Source: Treponema sp.
Lineage (GTDB): Bacteria; Spirochaetota; Spirochaetia; Treponematales; Treponemataceae
Direction of reading: 5' to 3'
Assembly (NCBI GenBank): GCA_016294035.1
Contig: JAEDCT010000002.1
Span: 83,438-147,437, forward strand
Length of the DNA: 64,000 nt
Shown: positions 51,635 to 60,714 of the stretch, one piece after another
Position numbering within the stretch: position 1 is the first letter of the stretch
Layout of the letters: each line of letters starts with the position of its first letter
Notes under the pieces: generated by a model
Databases searched by the model: none
The model's input: only the letters and a program-made list of their open reading frames with translations
What the model was told of the DNA's origin: nothing
Made by a program: the position numbers and the translations under genes

Positions 51635-52333
51635 CTAAGAAAGCAATCCCGTCCATCTGTAGCCTGCACCATATACAGTCTGAATTTTTTCCGGCAATTT
51701 TTCATCCACCGAAAGTTTTTTTCTCAGTCGCTTTATGTGACAGTCTATTGCCCTGTCGTTCAGATATGTGTCTTCCGGATAACAGATAGAAATAAGCTGT
51801 TCCCGTGAAAGAACCACATCCTGATTTTTTATGAATGCTTCCAGAAGCCGGAACTCAGTTACTGTTAGTTCCAGATTCTCCTGACCGACAAAGGCCATAT
51901 ACGAACGCAGATTTAGTTTTAGATTTTCATGGCAAAGAATATTTTCTTCACCAGCCGATTTTTCCCTGCCACCAGAAAAGCGGCGGAGTATGACATGAAT
52001 TCGGGCAATCAATTCTCTCATAGAAAAAGGCTTGCACAAATAATCATCCGCCCCAAGTTCCAGTCCAAGAACCTTGTCAAATTCCTCATCGCGGCTTGTA
52101 AGAAACATAACGGGAGTTTTTATTCCCTCTTCACGGAACTTTCTCAAGGTCTGAATGCCATCCATTACCGGCATCATTATATCCATGACGAAAAGTTCCG
52201 CATTAAGTCCGCCTTTAACTGCATCATAGGCTTCCTTTCCATTGCAAAATTCGCAGGTTTCAAACCCTTCGTGCTTCAATGCAGTTTTTATTCCAAGGCG
52301 TACGTTTTTTTCATCATCAACAAGTGCAATCAT
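51635..52333 (-). CDS. OmpR-family response regulator (CreB-like)
   Basis: A 232-residue two-component regulator. The receiver domain has the acidic pair DD at 6-7, phospho-acceptor Asp51 in VMDIMMP, Thr in FLTSRDEE and Lys in DDYLCKPFS. The C-terminal winged helix has LTVTEFRLLEAFI and YLNDRAIDCHIKRLRKKL. It is encoded after a histidine kinase and creD in one direction, which suggests a CreBC-like system. The start has only a weak ribosome site 32 bases after creD. Confidence 0.92.
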   Translation of the reverse strand: MIALVDDEKNVRLGIKTALKHEGFETCEFCNGKEAYDAVKGGLNAELFVMDIMMPVMDGIQTLRKFREEGIKTPVMFLTSRDEEFDKVLGLELGADDYLCKPFSMRELIARIHVILRRFSGGREKSAGEENILCHENLKLNLRSYMAFVGQENLELTVTEFRLLEAFIKNQDVVLSREQLISICYPEDTYLNDRAIDCHIKRLRKKLSVDEKLPEKIQTVYGAGYRWTGLLS

Positions 52334-52365
52334 GATTTGATTTTACTCAGTTTGCCTTATGCTTT

Positions 52366-53646
52366 TCAAGTTAACTTTTTTTCATTCTCTACTGAATCGC
52401 GCAAATTATTCCAGTCAACTTTTCTGGTGAATATCATCAGCACTGCAATAAGAATAAATGCAAAAATTGAACCAATAAGCAGTGCATAATCTTCTGATTT
52501 CAAAGAGCAATACAAATATCCATACATGACCAAAAACACTCCCATCATTTCAAATCCAGTCTTTGGCATTCTTGTAATTGACCCGACATAAAATGATGTC
52601 ACCACCCCGCTTGCAGCTGCCGAAACCAGATAAGCTGCAAAAAATGGAATATGTTCAGAAAAACTTAATAGCAGAAGAAAAAACACAATACTTGCAGCTC
52701 CACAAAGCAGATAGTTTACCGGATGCAAATTTACTTTCAAAAAAATTTCAAACAAAAACAGAACAATAAATGGAACGATTATGAAAAGGAATCCATAAAT
52801 CACGGCACGATAAACCATTTTATAAACATCAATTCCCTGATGGATTTTAAATCCAAGAACACTCTTTAATTCTGCTGAACCAAATGGAACAAACCACTCC
52901 GCAGTAAATCCTTCGTCTGTAATTTTTCTTGTTTTTGGAAGATATTCAAAGTCGGAAAATCCAGGAGTTGTACAATCAGAAGCAACGGAAAGTTTTGCCT
53001 GATCACTATTTACCAGCACACTGAACTGTTCAGCGCCACGGATTTTAAGAACTGTGCTAAATGAATTAACACCTTCCCTATACTTCATGTCAGAAATAAT
53101 TCCATTATGCTTGTCTGTAAAATTCTGATCTGCTCCACCAGTAACGTTCATGGATGTTTTGTATTTTATGTCATTAACAATAAATTCCGGTGCTTCAATA
53201 ATTGACCTGTCTTTTAGACCAACAAAAAATTTCGATCCTGCAAAATCATAAGTATACTCGGAATTATTTCTAAGGTTGCACAGAAATTCTCCGCTGATTT
53301 TAATTTCACCCGTAAATATTTTTGCTGAATAGATTCCAAGTTTTCTGTCTTCAGTTTTTATGTCTGCCGAATAATCAAGAACTTTTGCATGAATTGTTGA
53401 CTGACCTTTCTTGTATACCTGATATTTTCCATTTATTTTTTTGTGCTGAACATAAGGAACCACAATGCACACATCCGAAAGGTAAAAGTTTCCGCCACCT
53501 GCAATACCTATGTTTGAAACCGCAGTATTTTTTGCATCTTCACGATCCTTTAATTTCAATCCAATAAAAAGATTTGCAATCAAAAGAACAAACACAATAA
53601 TTCCAGTGAAAAGTAATTTTCCGCCAATCGCCAATGATTTTTTCAT
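52366..53646 (-). CDS. creD: CreD-family inner membrane protein
   Basis: A 426-residue membrane protein. One N-terminal helix (about 8-30) is followed by a periplasmic domain of about 250 residues and six C-terminal helices. The signature is VNYLLCGAASIVFFLLLLSF, HIPFFAAYLVSA, and LYCSLKSEDYALLIGS, ending in TRKVDWN, as in E. coli CreD. CreD is a target of CreBC and is linked to envelope stress and beta-lactam response. It lies between the kinase and the regulator genes, 102 bases after the kinase. Confidence 0.9.
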   Translation of the reverse strand: MKKSLAIGGKLLFTGIIVFVLLIANLFIGLKLKDREDAKNTAVSNIGIAGGGNFYLSDVCIVVPYVQHKKINGKYQVYKKGQSTIHAKVLDYSADIKTEDRKLGIYSAKIFTGEIKISGEFLCNLRNNSEYTYDFAGSKFFVGLKDRSIIEAPEFIVNDIKYKTSMNVTGGADQNFTDKHNGIISDMKYREGVNSFSTVLKIRGAEQFSVLVNSDQAKLSVASDCTTPGFSDFEYLPKTRKITDEGFTAEWFVPFGSAELKSVLGFKIHQGIDVYKMVYRAVIYGFLFIIVPFIVLFLFEIFLKVNLHPVNYLLCGAASIVFFLLLLSFSEHIPFFAAYLVSAAASGVVTSFYVGSITRMPKTGFEMMGVFLVMYGYLYCSLKSEDYALLIGSIFAFILIAVLMIFTRKVDWNNLRDSVENEKKLT

Positions 53647-53748
53647 AATATAAATTCTCCTGTCTGATCTTGAAAAACAAATAAGTTTCCCTAGTTTTGA
53701 TATGGAGATTCTATTTGGAAATTGTGTCAGAATTATGTCTAAATTATG

Positions 53749-55329
53749 TTATTTAACCGGTATGCAAACAAGGAATTTTGCACCGCCCAGGGACTGACTT
53801 TGTTCCACAACTATTGTACCTTCAAGTGCATCAACTATGGCTTTTACCGTTGACAATCCGAGACCTGAATGCCCGTGCCTTTCTTCTTCATTTCTCTCGG
53901 AATAAAACCTTGAAAATATTTTTTCTTCTGATCCTGCTGGAACTCCCTTGCCGTTATCCTCAACACAAAGCCTGAAATTATTTCCATCAACTGAAAGAGT
54001 CGTTACAACCTTTGAACCAAAACTTCCCGCATTATCAACAAGATTTTCCATGAGTCGTGACAAATAATCTTCTGGAACCTTCAGCCTGAAATTTTTTGCA
54101 AGCTTATTTTCAACAATAAATTCCTTGCCTTCATATTTTTTTTCGATACGCGAAACAACATTTTTAAGAAAAGAAAAAACTTCTATGGGTTCATAAGCAA
54201 GATCTTCACCAGCATCAATGCGCGAAATATTTCTGACTCCACTCAAAAGAACCTGAAGATGATTTACTTCATCAACAATTGCTTCACTCAGCTGAATTCT
54301 GTCTTCACTTTCAATATTACTGTCTTCCAGGACTTCCGCAGCCGACCTGATTGCAGCAAGAGGATTTTTAAACTCATGGGAAATGTCCGACGAAAAAGCC
54401 TGACTGAACTGGATTCTCTTGTTCAACCTTTCAATTAAACATGAAAAACTTTTTGAAAGTTCTCCAATTTCATCCATTCTTTTTGATCCGGTAAAATTAG
54501 TAAAAATTATTCTTCCCTTCTTGTCTGCACAATCTGTTGCCTCAGAAGAAAGCTTTTTCAATGGAATTGTAATTCTAAAGGCAAAAAAAACTGCAATCAA
54601 AATAACTGCAATAAGTGATTTCAAAAACACCACTGCCATGTCTCGACGCAGTTCATAAAGGTTTCTCAAAATACGATAGGTTGATCTGCTGACAAGAACA
54701 ACTCCATCAACTTTTTCATCTTCAGAAAAAACCGGAATTGCTGAATACAAGGTTACACTTACCTGATCACCAGATGAAATTCTCGTCTTTGCACCGTAGC
54801 GCCCTGAAAGTGCATCTTTAATTTCCTCACCATCAAAAAAAGTTTTGTTATTGTAAAAATCCGCAGTGTCATACATGGACAAAGCCGGGCGCCTCATAAG
54901 TTTTCGGTAAATTCGAATGGGCATGGAAAAAAATCTGTAAACAAGAGATTTTTCAGCGGCTGTTGAATTTTCTGCACTCGTTTTTTTTCTTTCAGGATTT
55001 AAGACAGACTCTGCTTTTTCCTTTTCAAATTTAACTCGTGCTGAATCACAAATAAGTTCACCCCTTACGTTCAGAATTCTGATTCGGCTTATAAACTCAC
55101 CGTTCATATTCTCAAGAATCAAACGGGCTGACTCCCGGGTGTTTCCTGCAGCTTTCAAACTTGCCGCAATTATTCTCCCCTGCTGAACATTGGAGCTTTC
55201 AAACATTTCAAGCAGCTGCTTTTCATAAGTATTCAAGGCCATCATAACAAGAACTGGAATGAATGCAACAAGAACAAGAAAAATTGAAATCTGAACACTA
55301 ATTGAAATTTTTATTTTCGGAATATTCAT
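53749..55329 (-). CDS. Sensor histidine kinase (CreC-like)
   Basis: A 526-residue membrane kinase. Transmembrane helices at about 12-32 and 235-257 frame a periplasmic sensor that includes a variable charged stretch (KKTSAENSTAAEK). HAMP follows, then the dimerisation helix with His318 in SDISHEFKNPLAAIRS. The ATPase domain shows the N-box MENLVDNAG, G1 CVEDNGKGVPAG and G2 HSGLGLSTVKA. All catalytic boxes are present. Gene order kinase, creD, regulator indicates that it phosphorylates the CreB-like protein. Confidence 0.92.
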   Translation of the reverse strand: MNIPKIKISISVQISIFLVLVAFIPVLVMMALNTYEKQLLEMFESSNVQQGRIIAASLKAAGNTRESARLILENMNGEFISRIRILNVRGELICDSARVKFEKEKAESVLNPERKKTSAENSTAAEKSLVYRFFSMPIRIYRKLMRRPALSMYDTADFYNNKTFFDGEEIKDALSGRYGAKTRISSGDQVSVTLYSAIPVFSEDEKVDGVVLVSRSTYRILRNLYELRRDMAVVFLKSLIAVILIAVFFAFRITIPLKKLSSEATDCADKKGRIIFTNFTGSKRMDEIGELSKSFSCLIERLNKRIQFSQAFSSDISHEFKNPLAAIRSAAEVLEDSNIESEDRIQLSEAIVDEVNHLQVLLSGVRNISRIDAGEDLAYEPIEVFSFLKNVVSRIEKKYEGKEFIVENKLAKNFRLKVPEDYLSRLMENLVDNAGSFGSKVVTTLSVDGNNFRLCVEDNGKGVPAGSEEKIFSRFYSERNEEERHGHSGLGLSTVKAIVDALEGTIVVEQSQSLGGAKFLVCIPVK

Positions 55330-55376
55330 AGATTGTCCCGCCTAATATGAGAAAATAACATGTCAATAATAAACTT

Positions 55377-55631
55377 CTAATCTTTCAAGAAAGCCTTATA
55401 CAAAGCCTCAGCCATCATCTTACGCATGAACTCATATTTTTCTTTATCCTTCAGCCAGGATTCGTAAGCTTCCATATTTTCAAAATATGATTTCTGCAAT
55501 GTATCGTCAAAACTCTTGGGCATGATATTATTGGAGAACATCTGCTCACCGTTAGATAGTGCAGATGTTTTCAACTTGTCATCCTTTACCATTTTCATTT
55601 TTATAAAAAATCCGTAGAATAATTTTACCAT
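55377..55631 (-). CDS. Small hypothetical protein
   Basis: An 84-residue frame, charged and helical, ending EALYKAFLKD. Its ATG at 55631 has only a weak CGAGA upstream; a second ATG at 55598 is also possible. No family recognised. It follows another small gene (55642-55788) by ten bases, so the two may be a pair. Size and layout recall toxin-antitoxin genes, but I see no specific motif. Confidence 0.5.
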   Translation of the reverse strand: MVKLFYGFFIKMKMVKDDKLKTSALSNGEQMFSNNIMPKSFDDTLQKSYFENMEAYESWLKDKEKYEFMRKMMAEALYKAFLKD

Positions 55632-55641
55632 AGTTCTCGGT

Positions 55642-55788
55642 TTATTTGAGAAGAATATAATGGTTTATCGCCCTTGCAGATTTTCTTTTTTTGGGAACTA
55701 CCAGCGCCTGAACAATTCTGTTTTCCAGTCTTGCAAGGGTGATTTGAGAATTATTCAGAATTGATTCATGGAGTTCGAGTTTATTCAT
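55642..55788 (-). CDS. Small hypothetical protein (48 residues)
   Basis: A 48-codon frame beginning MNKLELHESILN and ending in a basic segment (VPKKRKSARAINHY). TATAAT lies six bases before the ATG, so it may be read from a leaderless transcript, though the -35 is weak. Helical N-terminus followed by basic tail suggests nucleic-acid or protein binding, unproven. It sits between the vWA gene and the 84-residue frame, in the same direction. Confidence 0.45.
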   Translation of the reverse strand: MNKLELHESILNNSQITLARLENRIVQALVVPKKRKSARAINHYILLK

Positions 55789-55842
55789 TCTTTTATTATA
55801 AATGATGTTAAGAGATTTTTGTGTAAAGCTGTGATTTAAGGA

Positions 55843-57093
55843 TTAAGTTTTTTTGTTAACCTTTCCTACCGTCAAAAAGCAGCTTTTTCCAGATTCATTC
55901 ATCCAGTCCTTATGTTCATTATACTCAGCTTCGGATGTTAAAACCCATACAAATTTTGCTTTAGTTCCAGGTTTTTTTTGGGGGTGATTGGCATAACCGT
56001 CGGTAAGAATAATTACACCGTCATATTCTGGGTGGTCTTTTGCATAATCGAATACTGTCTGGAAATCAGTACCTCCTCGACCTGATATGGTAAATGCTGT
56101 CTGTCGCTTCTTAAAACTTACAGGTTCACCTTGCAATTCACAATCAAAATTTAGAACATCAATGGATTCAATGCCATATTTAAAGAACTTGTTTATGACA
56201 CCATAAAAGTTTTTTAAATTCTGATTTGTGATTGAACCGCTTGTGTCGATTGCTAGAAGAAGTTTTGTTGTAAACTCTCTTTTAGATCCCATGTATTCAA
56301 ATCCAAAACGACGGCTTGGCTTGAACCTAGTCAAATGTTTTTTTTCAGAGAGAATTGAAGCCCTGAAATTTTTAAGAACTTTTCTGTAATCAATTTTTGC
56401 ATTTAATGATGCTAGAATCTGGTCTTTGAGATGTCTTTCTAAACTTCCCCAGCTTTTTTCTCCTCTTGCTGCATAATCTTTTATTAAACTGTTAAGTTCT
56501 TCCATTACAATATCATTTTCTTCCCAAAGGCCTGTGGCTCCGTATTCTGCATCGTAGGCTTGAGCCAAAAGATTTTGCAACTTTTTATCATCTGCAAATG
56601 ACGGAACTGAAGATTTTCCATTTTCTTCTTTGTTATTGCCGGAAGAGTCATGGTTCTCCTCAAATTTCTTTTTTGTTTCAGCTTCCTTCCGGATAATTTC
56701 TTCTGGTCTCATCAAAGAATAATACTGCTCATAGCTCAAGCTTGGAGGCAGCTCCAATTTTTCTGCTAATTCCTGATGAATTGTTACCTCGCTTGCCATG
56801 ATTGCTATACAAGGATTGAATGGATCTGGTTTTCTTGAATATGGATGCTTCAGAATTACTCTGATAATTTCTGTCTCGAAGCATTTTTTTATTTCTTCAA
56901 AATTCATTTTTTCAAGGATATTTGGATTGTATTCAATTCTCATTTTTCCGGATCGGAATGGCACTGTGATTTTTGGATTTATCGTAAGAACATGAGTGCA
57001 GTATGTAGCGAACATAAGCGGCTCACATAAAAAAAGATTTTCTACGATTTTTTCCAGCGTTGTTTTTATGTCTAAAACTTCTTCCTTTGTCAT
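55843..57093 (-). CDS. vWA-domain protein of a MoxR-type module
   Basis: A 416-residue cytoplasmic protein. The N-terminal 250 residues match the DUF2201-type metallopeptidase-like domain (EIIRVILKHPYSRKPDP; NAKIDYRKVLKNFRASI), here without a HExxH. The C-terminal vWA domain has a full MIDAS: DTSGS at 283-287, Thr in GRGGTDFQT and Asp in ILTDGYANH. vWA proteins of this type work with MoxR AAA+ ATPases; the ATPase is two genes upstream on the same strand. GTAGGAG supports the start. Confidence 0.88.
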   Translation of the reverse strand: MTKEEVLDIKTTLEKIVENLFLCEPLMFATYCTHVLTINPKITVPFRSGKMRIEYNPNILEKMNFEEIKKCFETEIIRVILKHPYSRKPDPFNPCIAIMASEVTIHQELAEKLELPPSLSYEQYYSLMRPEEIIRKEAETKKKFEENHDSSGNNKEENGKSSVPSFADDKKLQNLLAQAYDAEYGATGLWEENDIVMEELNSLIKDYAARGEKSWGSLERHLKDQILASLNAKIDYRKVLKNFRASILSEKKHLTRFKPSRRFGFEYMGSKREFTTKLLLAIDTSGSITNQNLKNFYGVINKFFKYGIESIDVLNFDCELQGEPVSFKKRQTAFTISGRGGTDFQTVFDYAKDHPEYDGVIILTDGYANHPQKKPGTKAKFVWVLTSEAEYNEHKDWMNESGKSCFLTVGKVNKKT

Positions 57094-57132
57094 AATTCTC
57101 CTACAACTGTTTGATTAAAGGAATGTGTGTTT

Positions 57133-57810
57133 TCATTTGTTTTCTTCCTTCTCCTTATTAATATATATGTCAATAATCTGACTTCTAAATTCCATTAGTT
57201 TTTTCATTTTCCCTTCGTAATTTTCACCATAAGAAGTGATGAAAAATTCCTTTAGTTTAGAAGTTACTTTAGAAGCAACTTCATCTGGTAGTGGATAAGT
57301 TGGAAAACCTTCATGTAATACCTCCCAGAGTTTTTCATCTTTTACAATTGGAATTTTTATTCGAGCTAAAACAGGCTCTATCCAGGCCTTAGTGAAATCT
57401 GAAGGGATATCCATATATTCACTAACATCCATATATTCATTAATCGCTATTATTTCATTAGAATTATTTTCAATAAACAATACTGTGTATCTTAAATTGT
57501 TTAGCATGAATATTTTTTCATCAAGCAAAAGTTTTTTAATCAGTGCCTTGTGTTGTTTTGTCCAGATCTCCCAATCATGTTGTGACATTTTGAATTTTAA
57601 TCCCAAAAGCTTAAGACTGGTTTCAATCTCTGCAACAGATCTTTTTCCAATTCCCCTGCATTCTATCAAAGAATTCTCATCCAACTTTGTGAGTTCAGAT
57701 AGAGTTTTAATTCTCATCTTACGCAGGCAATTATAAGTTCGAATACACAGATTTAGATGCATCACTTTTAGATTCATTGCATCCTTGACTGTTATTGGTT
57801 GTTGAGTCAT
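57133..57810 (-). CDS. RNA polymerase alpha-CTD-like protein in the vWA/MoxR module
   Basis: A 225-residue protein. Residues 15-72 align by eye with the C-terminal domain of the RNA polymerase alpha subunit: LNLCIRTYNCLRKM, IKTLSELTKLDE, and RGIGKRSVAEIETSL. The residues that contact UP-element DNA are retained (Arg24, Asn27, Cys28; GKRS at 55-58, equal to Arg265, Asn268, Cys269 and GKKS in E. coli). The remaining 150 residues are of unknown fold. No N-terminal alpha domain is present. It lies between the MoxR and vWA genes with 35-40 base gaps, so it is part of that module. Confidence 0.82.
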   Translation of the reverse strand: MTQQPITVKDAMNLKVMHLNLCIRTYNCLRKMRIKTLSELTKLDENSLIECRGIGKRSVAEIETSLKLLGLKFKMSQHDWEIWTKQHKALIKKLLLDEKIFMLNNLRYTVLFIENNSNEIIAINEYMDVSEYMDIPSDFTKAWIEPVLARIKIPIVKDEKLWEVLHEGFPTYPLPDEVASKVTSKLKEFFITSYGENYEGKMKKLMEFRSQIIDIYINKEKEENK

Positions 57811-57845
57811 TTATTCATCCTGTTAACAATTTTCTTAAACAATAA

Positions 57846-58913
57846 CTACATCTCCGAAATGAAATCCACGAACAGTTCATACAACTCTGGACAATTATTC
57901 ATAATGAACAATTTTGCTTTGTCGTAGTGGGGATCTGTGAAGTTATTTGCAAGATGTGCCAAGCCTTCATTTCGCTTTGAAGTCCTTAACCACTGTGCAT
58001 AAGCAAGGAAGTTTTCTGCAGTATTTCTCGGAATTTTATTTGCTGTCGTTCCTTCAAAGAACTGATAAAGGCTGTCATTTACTAGTGCAATCTGAGGCAT
58101 GTTGTATTTCTCGAGAACCGGCTTAATTTTTTCAAATCCTGCAAACACATCTTTTGCTCCAAGCAGATGAGTTTCCTGAAGGTAGTGATTGAATTTTGTT
58201 GCTGCTCCTGCCCCAATAATGCCGCAAATTGTTTTGAAAGTTGTCTTTGAAAGATTTTCGCGGTTTTTGATTATATTGCTGACTTTTTCCCATCCGCGTC
58301 TGTCTGGAGTTTTCTCAAGGCTGCCAGTTTCACCGATAGAATAACCTTGTCCGTCAAGTTCACCTGCATTTTCCTGAATGAATCCGATGACTCTGTAATC
58401 AATACCATTTTTGTTAGCCCACATAATCCATTCTGCAACACTTGGTTTGAACTCATAAATATTGAATCTTGAAATCAATGCCGGGTCTAAATCTGTAAGC
58501 TGGTATTCATCGCCACTATTTACTGCAGAAATAATGCGGCTTCCTTCCGGTAATTTTCTACCTGCGATTGTTTTGTTAAGGGCAAGGTCCATTACAGACT
58601 GCAAAATTTCAGGGCGGGCGCGGTTCAATTCATCTAGGAAAAGCACAACAGGAGTATCATCCAGAGGAAACCAGAATGGCGGGAGAAACTGTGTTTTCCC
58701 TGCTTTACTGTCACGGTCAGGTAAACCGATAAGGTCTCCCGGATCACTCATCTGTCCAAGAAAAAGAGGAACAACTTTCATTCCCTGATCTTCAAAATAT
58801 TTTGTAAGAATCTGTGATTTGCCGATACCATGTTTTCCTGAAAGCATAATATTCTGTTCTGCAGGTGTTTCTGCCAATACTTCGTATAGTTCCTTTGAAT
58901 CAATTGTTGTCAT
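57846..58913 (-). CDS. MoxR-type AAA+ ATPase
   Basis: A 355-residue AAA+ protein of the MoxR/AAA_5 kind. Walker A is GKHGIGKS (26-33), Walker B VVLFLDELNRA, sensor 1 ISAVNSGDEY, and the arginine finger region DPALISRF. The insert GDLIGLPDRD is typical of MoxR relatives. Such ATPases act with vWA partners to remodel target complexes or insert metals. AGGAGG precedes the ATG. It opens the vWA/alpha-CTD/MoxR module. Confidence 0.92.
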   Translation of the reverse strand: MTTIDSKELYEVLAETPAEQNIMLSGKHGIGKSQILTKYFEDQGMKVVPLFLGQMSDPGDLIGLPDRDSKAGKTQFLPPFWFPLDDTPVVLFLDELNRARPEILQSVMDLALNKTIAGRKLPEGSRIISAVNSGDEYQLTDLDPALISRFNIYEFKPSVAEWIMWANKNGIDYRVIGFIQENAGELDGQGYSIGETGSLEKTPDRRGWEKVSNIIKNRENLSKTTFKTICGIIGAGAATKFNHYLQETHLLGAKDVFAGFEKIKPVLEKYNMPQIALVNDSLYQFFEGTTANKIPRNTAENFLAYAQWLRTSKRNEGLAHLANNFTDPHYDKAKLFIMNNCPELYELFVDFISEM

Positions 58914-59080
58914 GTTGCCTCCTGGTTTATATTCAATTGGTTGAACTAAGTATAAGAAATTAAGCTACATACTCTAGTCTCTCGATTTTTTTATTTGAGT
59001 AATTATTTTGCCAAAATCATTTATGAAGCCAATTCTGTGTATTCTGCAGCAGTTCTTTTGTTTTTGATTTTTTTCTGACT

Positions 59081-59794
59081 TCATTTAATTACAATCTCCG
59101 GAAAAGCTAACCTAAGTTTTGAATCCCATTTCTTCCAATTTGGAATTACCTTTTCCATCAGTTCAAAAAATTTTTCTTTATGATTGAATTCCTTGATATG
59201 ACAGAGCTCATGCAGAACAACTGTTTTTACGGCTTCCTTTGATTTGCGATATAGAATTGGATCAAATTTCAAAAAGCCATCTTTATTACAGCAACCATAA
59301 GCATCTTTCAATTTACGAATCTTAAAACCTGATGATTTAACACCCAATACATCTTCAAGTTCTAGGATTATTTCCTGAATATAATCTTTCAGAAGACAAC
59401 GAAAGTATTTATCCAGATATTTAGAAACATTCTCTTTGCATCGGATTGTAAGATTTATCTTTTTGTTTTCTTCATCCATTTCTATTTTCTGTCTGGATGT
59501 GGAATCTACATTGATGTTCAACTGATAATAATTACCCAGTATATATTCCACTTCTCCGTTTTCAAACTTGAATGGATTATTGAAAGTCCATAGTTTTGTG
59601 TACTCTAAATATCTGGAGATTGATTGAATTTGACTTCTGCAAAATGCTTCCATATCTTCTTCCGTAGAAGTCAGGGGATATTCGCCATGAAGGGTTCTTG
59701 TTTCAATATTCAGGTAAAGAACCGGCTGTTTATAAAAGCCCTGTCTGATTGGAATTACAAATCCTTCAACATTAAGAACTGTTTCTTTTTTCAT
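59081..59794 (-). CDS. YgjP-like (DUF45) metallopeptidase
   Basis: A 237-residue protein of the YgjP/SprT-like zinc peptidase kind. HELCH (195-199) followed by NH at 204-205 and FFELMEKVIPNW is the typical active site; a downstream Glu completes the zinc site. The N-terminal 80 residues are beta-rich. No signal peptide, so it acts in the cytoplasm. TAGGAGG before the ATG supports the start. It is upstream of the MoxR gene in the same direction, with a 167-base A+T-rich gap that holds a TATAAA box. Confidence 0.87.
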   Translation of the reverse strand: MKKETVLNVEGFVIPIRQGFYKQPVLYLNIETRTLHGEYPLTSTEEDMEAFCRSQIQSISRYLEYTKLWTFNNPFKFENGEVEYILGNYYQLNINVDSTSRQKIEMDEENKKINLTIRCKENVSKYLDKYFRCLLKDYIQEIILELEDVLGVKSSGFKIRKLKDAYGCCNKDGFLKFDPILYRKSKEAVKTVVLHELCHIKEFNHKEKFFELMEKVIPNWKKWDSKLRLAFPEIVIK

Positions 59795-59902
59795 GTTCCC
59801 TCCTAATAGTGAGATATATTTGTACAGATGAAATCCAGTTTTTTGGATGAAATGAATATAGTAATTAATATTTAAGGAGGAGAATTCTTCACTAATTTAT
59901 CC

Positions 59903-60544
59903 TTAGAAATTTTCCCTTCTTTCATGACACTGTCTTTTGCTGATTTTATTAGCTAAAGCTATATTTTTTTTGTGCCCATACAATCCATTTTTATATATTC
60001 GTCGTAATATGTTCTTGTATCTTGAGTTAGGATATCGGGTCGCCAGTTTTTTCAAATACATAAATGCTCTGGAATCAGAACGAATACAATAATATGCATA
60101 AAGAATTTCGTCATATTCATCAAGCATATATTTTTCTAGGTTTATATTATTTTCTTCTTGTATTTCTATTATTCTATCATGCCAGATATTCAATATCTGT
60201 TCTGTGATTGGAACAATAGACTTATAATAATCTGTAATACTTTGTGGTATTGATAATGATAATTCAGATGTTTTTATATCTGGACACTTAATACATTGTA
60301 CAATTTCTTTTCCTACAAAAATACGACACTCATTATACTCTAATATGGGAAATTCTTCGTCTTCATCTTCTTGATTATAATGTCTTACAATATGTTCAAT
60401 CTTTGTATCATAATTTTTGTTATGTTTTATGAGCAAATCTTTGAATGAATCTTGAACTGAATTTTTGAAATCATCAGGATCACAGCATATTTCGATTTTT
60501 ACAGGACAGGGCAATAATTCTTCGACTTCTTCATGTGATATCAT
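59903..60544 (-). CDS. Hypothetical protein, acidic, 213 residues
   Basis: No family recognised. The protein is acidic and cytoplasmic, with paired cysteines (ELLPCP, EICCDP, QCIKCP) that could bind metal. The C-terminal part (YYCIRSDSRAFMYLKKLA) is helical and basic. The start is ATG 60544 with AGGA upstream; an in-frame TTG two codons earlier is less likely. It lies between the tandem-AAA gene and the YgjP-like gene on the same strand. Confidence 0.65.
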   Translation of the reverse strand: MISHEEVEELLPCPVKIEICCDPDDFKNSVQDSFKDLLIKHNKNYDTKIEHIVRHYNQEDEDEEFPILEYNECRIFVGKEIVQCIKCPDIKTSELSLSIPQSITDYYKSIVPITEQILNIWHDRIIEIQEENNINLEKYMLDEYDEILYAYYCIRSDSRAFMYLKKLATRYPNSRYKNILRRIYKNGLYGHKKNIALANKISKRQCHERRENF

Positions 60545-60617
60545 ATTCAAAATCCTATATAAGGCATCCTCTATTAATTCAGAGAATGCCTGAGATACTT
60601 AATAAATATATAATTAG

Positions 60618-60702
60618 GAGGGGGAAGTCTCCCCCCCTCGCGCCAGTCTAGAGTCTGTCGCTCCCCTCTCTGCGGGCTCAAACGCCGCCCGCAACGCCTG
60701 CT
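60618..60702. repeat. G+C-rich double-hairpin intergenic element
   Basis: GGGGGA-AGTC-TCCCCC (60620-60635) is a perfect six-pair hairpin; TGCGGG (60671-60676) and CCCGCA (60688-60693) form a second one. Between them AGTCT occurs as a direct repeat (CAGTCTAGAGTCTG). The block is far richer in G+C than its surroundings. It follows the tandem-AAA gene and may end its transcript, though no T-run is present. Confidence 0.55.
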
Positions 60703-60714
60703 TAAAATTATCAG

